Source: Lachnospiraceae bacterium | GTDB taxonomy: Bacteria; Bacillota_A; Clostridia; Lachnospirales; Lachnospiraceae | Reading direction: 5' to 3' | Length of the DNA stretch: 6,872 bases | Assembly (NCBI GenBank): GCA_017464045.1 | Contig: JAFUEG010000141.1 | Location: forward strand, 1-6,872 | Position numbers and translations under genes: made by a program | In this document: positions 5,109-6,872 of the stretch, piece after piece | How positions within the stretch are numbered: position 1 is the stretch's first letter | How the letters are laid out: each line of letters begins with the position of its first letter | The notes under the pieces: model-generated | What the model saw: only the letters and a program-made list of their open reading frames with translations | Told to the model about the DNA's origin: nothing | The model's database searches: none

Positions 5109-6404
5109 TCATATCAATACACTTACTTCTCTGCTCATCTCATCTACAAGATTATATCCATCCCATATCAAGGAAAAGTCGAGTGTCTTTCCTATAGGCA
5201 CAACTCTGTCAATACCCCTTGGTGTACATTTCAAAACAAAATCTTCGATAACAGCCTTATCCACACCATATACGCCCATAGTCTGAAGCTTATTTGTACA
5301 AATAGCGCTGATATCACTTAAATCATCAGTAGTAATCTCAAAGAAGAGACCACTGTTTTGGCGAAGCTCCATCATATTTTTATCAACCGCATCTATCTCG
5401 ACACGCATGATTTTATTTTCTTCATCATAACATGAGTATTTAGGATTTACACCATCATCCGCCTGACCGGAAAAATTAAGTACAGTATCCAGTTTTCCAA
5501 CAATCTGAACGGCGCTTAATTCATATCTAACCGAAACTACCTTATACAACTCACTCCAGAAGAGCTCCTTTGCCTTTTCAACATCACTACCCATCCACAC
5601 AATAAGCTTAGGACTGTTGCAGGCATTTTGATCACTTAAGTAAGTGTCATTGTAGAAGCCCTCTGCAACTTTCTTATATTCTTCATTTTTTACATATTCA
5701 TCAGAATTAATCACGCATACAGAATATCTGTCGGCAAAACATATTTCCTTAGTTCTAAAACCTATCGGCGACTGTCTTAATGTTGAAATTGTATTGTCTC
5801 CTCCCCAGATAATTCTTATATCACAAAGTGCCGAAAAGACATCATTAATCTTTTTATCTCTCTCATATCTAACGAGCGTTACATAATTCTTCATCTTAGG
5901 AAGTTCTCTTATACACTCGTTCATTACTTCAGCAATTATCTCAATCTGTCTAAAGTCCTTAGATGGCAGACGTACGATATTGCTATTGCCTGCAAGCAAA
6001 GATGCTATAAGTGAGTATGCAAAATTAACCGCAACATTTGAAGGTGCTATATGAAATGCAACACCACGACCTAATCTTAGCTTGTCCGTTGCAAACTCTT
6101 CCTTCATTTTAGAAACTGATGCCTTTCTGCACCAGAATCCAAGCGTTATCAAATCCGGATAAAGCTTAGCCTCACCATACTTTAAAAGTTTCTTTGCAAA
6201 TGTATCAAGGAACTCAATTACGTCTTTTGAAAACGGAGTGAGCGCCGGAATCTCGCCTGATGTGAGTATACTTATATCACCAACCAGGAAACGCACATTT
6301 TTCCTGATATAAGCAAGAGTTTTTTCCTGCTCTGATTCAAGTCCGTTTTCCTGCACAGACTTTGATTTAACTTCACTATTTGAACTGTTCTGCATAAGTA
6401 TCAC
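5109..6404 (-). CDS. LuxC-like acyl-CoA reductase
   Basis: A complete protein of 431 residues, in the family's usual range. LuxC-family reductases turn an acyl thioester into a free aldehyde with NADPH. Visible family signatures: LGRGVAFHIAPSNVAVNFAY (111-130) and GNSNIVRLPSK (139-149) in the nucleotide-binding part, DIRIIWGGDNTISTLR (195-210), the catalytic cysteine C262 in SDQNACNSPKLIVW, and the C-terminal PRGIDRVVPIGKTLDFSLIWDGYNLV (395-420). It overlaps the upstream LuxE-like gene by 29 bases, so the two are almost certainly co-transcribed and translationally coupled. The GTG start at 6404 is four bases after the GGGGG core of the ribosome binding site; ATG 6395 (MQNSSN) is 13 bases away and remains possible. 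No luciferase genes are seen here, so the aldehyde probably serves lipid, polysaccharide or secondary metabolism. The family is secure, the substrate is not known. Confidence 0.9.
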   Translation of the reverse strand: MILMQNSSNSEVKSKSVQENGLESEQEKTLAYIRKNVRFLVGDISILTSGEIPALTPFSKDVIEFLDTFAKKLLKYGEAKLYPDLITLGFWCRKASVSKMKEEFATDKLRLGRGVAFHIAPSNVAVNFAYSLIASLLAGNSNIVRLPSKDFRQIEIIAEVMNECIRELPKMKNYVTLVRYERDKKINDVFSALCDIRIIWGGDNTISTLRQSPIGFRTKEICFADRYSVCVINSDEYVKNEEYKKVAEGFYNDTYLSDQNACNSPKLIVWMGSDVEKAKELFWSELYKVVSVRYELSAVQIVGKLDTVLNFSGQADDGVNPKYSCYDEENKIMRVEIDAVDKNMMELRQNSGLFFEITTDDLSDISAICTNKLQTMGVYGVDKAVIEDFVLKCTPRGIDRVVPIGKTLDFSLIWDGYNLVDEMSREVSVLI

Positions 6405-6872
6405 TGCACCCCCTTATCTCAGCATTTTTAAGTCTTCCAAAAATCTTAAAATACTTTCCTTTTCTACCGCAAGGGCAGTCATCCTCTCCAAGCAGCATGC
6501 CCTCATCCTCGGTAAGAAGAGAATGTCCGGGATAAGACTCAGGGATTGTGGAAACTACCTGAATAATTCCCTTTTCATGTGCCTTACAAGGCTTTAATGT
6601 CTTCTCATCACGTATAATCACGTCAGAGAAAACACTTGCATGAAGGTGTCCTTCCTCACACTGCATATATATACATCCGGTTTGCTCAACCATACCATAA
6701 TAATCATGTATATCATGTAGTCCGCAGACAGCTTCCAATCTTTCTTTAAATTCAGCAGCCGATACAGCCTCAGACACAAGCTTTTTCCAACCTCCACCAT
6801 GTATCAGCACGCCATTTGAAAGGTCGAACGTCTTGCCTGTCTTTTCCTTAAGATCAACCAGCGCTTTATAAA
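6376..6872 (-). CDS. LuxE-like acyl-protein synthetase, C-terminal part (runs off right edge)
   Basis: An open frame enters from the right edge and gives 164 residues before TAG at 6378-6376. The GTG at 6810 is internal: the frame continues upstream as YKALVDLKEKTGKTFDLSNG and then VLIHGGGWKKL, the conserved HGGGWK segment of LuxE. Further family signs are DYYGMVEQTG, a CPCGRKGKYFKIFGR segment with a CxC motif, and the closing RLKNAEIRGCSDTYA. LuxE proteins belong to the adenylating superfamily; they activate a carboxylic acid with ATP and pass the acyl group to a cysteine, from which LuxC reduces it. The overlap with the LuxC-like gene fits a two-part acid-to-aldehyde reductase. The N-terminal half, promoter and earlier operon genes lie outside the window. 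Confidence 0.88.
   Translation of the reverse strand, partial: YKALVDLKEKTGKTFDLSNGVLIHGGGWKKLVSEAVSAAEFKERLEAVCGLHDIHDYYGMVEQTGCIYMQCEEGHLHASVFSDVIIRDEKTLKPCKAHEKGIIQVVSTIPESYPGHSLLTEDEGMLLGEDDCPCGRKGKYFKIFGRLKNAEIRGCSDTYAEQFK
6407..6415 (-). promoter_or_regulatory. Ribosome binding site of the acyl-CoA reductase inside the upstream gene
   Basis: AAGGGGGTG matches the ideal AAGGAGGTG in eight of nine positions and lies within the end of the LuxE-like coding region. Its spacing is short for GTG 6404 and long for ATG 6395, which leaves the start uncertain by three codons. Confidence 0.6.

Noticed and set aside
5012..5197. Plus-strand open frame of 61 codons
   Set aside because: It covers the terminator and the antisense of the acyl-CoA reductase end.
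6618..6800. Minus-strand open frame of 60 codons
   Set aside because: It is an alternative frame inside the LuxE-like gene, whose own frame carries the family motifs.
6376..6810. LuxE-like gene read as a complete short gene from GTG 6810
   Set aside because: The frame stays open to the right edge and the upstream residues continue the family sequence into HGGGWK.
1..6872. CRISPR array, tRNA, rRNA or riboswitch
   Set aside because: No regularly spaced repeats, cloverleaf sequences or recognisable leader motifs were found on either strand by eye.

Overview
The window looks like chromosome of a low-GC Gram-positive anaerobe, most probably a Lachnospiraceae member (Butyrivibrio/Roseburia/Eubacterium type). 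The reasons are AT-rich DNA with GGAGG-type ribosome binding sites, sigma-A-like promoters with TATAAT-type -10 boxes, hairpin plus U-tract terminators, and a DUF5717-type protein, a family I know mainly from Lachnospiraceae. This placement comes from protein resemblance only; no search was run.

Layout. (1) 1-985, minus strand: N-terminal 328 residues of a large DUF5717-type protein of unknown function, running off the left edge. (2) 1157-2209, plus strand: a complete 350-residue PLP-dependent fold-type I aminotransferase of the HisC/CobD group. The two genes diverge, and their predicted promoters face each other so that the 5' ends of the transcripts would overlap. (3) 2229-2863: a gene-poor stretch with a ~102-bp imperfect palindrome (REP/MITE-like), a short coiled-coil remnant resembling the tail of an Rpn/PD-(D/E)XK putative transposase, and a strong terminator. 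(4) 2864-4907, minus strand: a small secreted protein followed by a BlaR1-like M56 membrane metallopeptidase. (5) 5109-6872, minus strand: a LuxE-like acyl-protein synthetase (cut by the right edge) overlapping a LuxC-like acyl-CoA reductase, closed by a terminator.

The most interesting part is the pair at 2864-4907. The extracellular tail of the M56 protease, where BlaR1 carries its penicillin sensor, is replaced by a domain clearly homologous to the neighbouring secreted protein: 26 of 54 residues are identical without gaps over the C-terminus, plus a shared LC[ED]DGYIE motif carrying the only cysteine of each extracellular part. No BlaI-type repressor is visible. The secreted gene has a near-consensus promoter, a perfect 13-bp stem-loop at the predicted RNA 5' end and its own terminator. 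The protease gene has a separate weaker promoter. I infer a sensor/secreted-partner module with much more partner than sensor.

The LuxE-LuxC pair would activate a fatty acid and reduce the acyl thioester to an aldehyde. No luciferase genes are visible, so the aldehyde's use is unknown.
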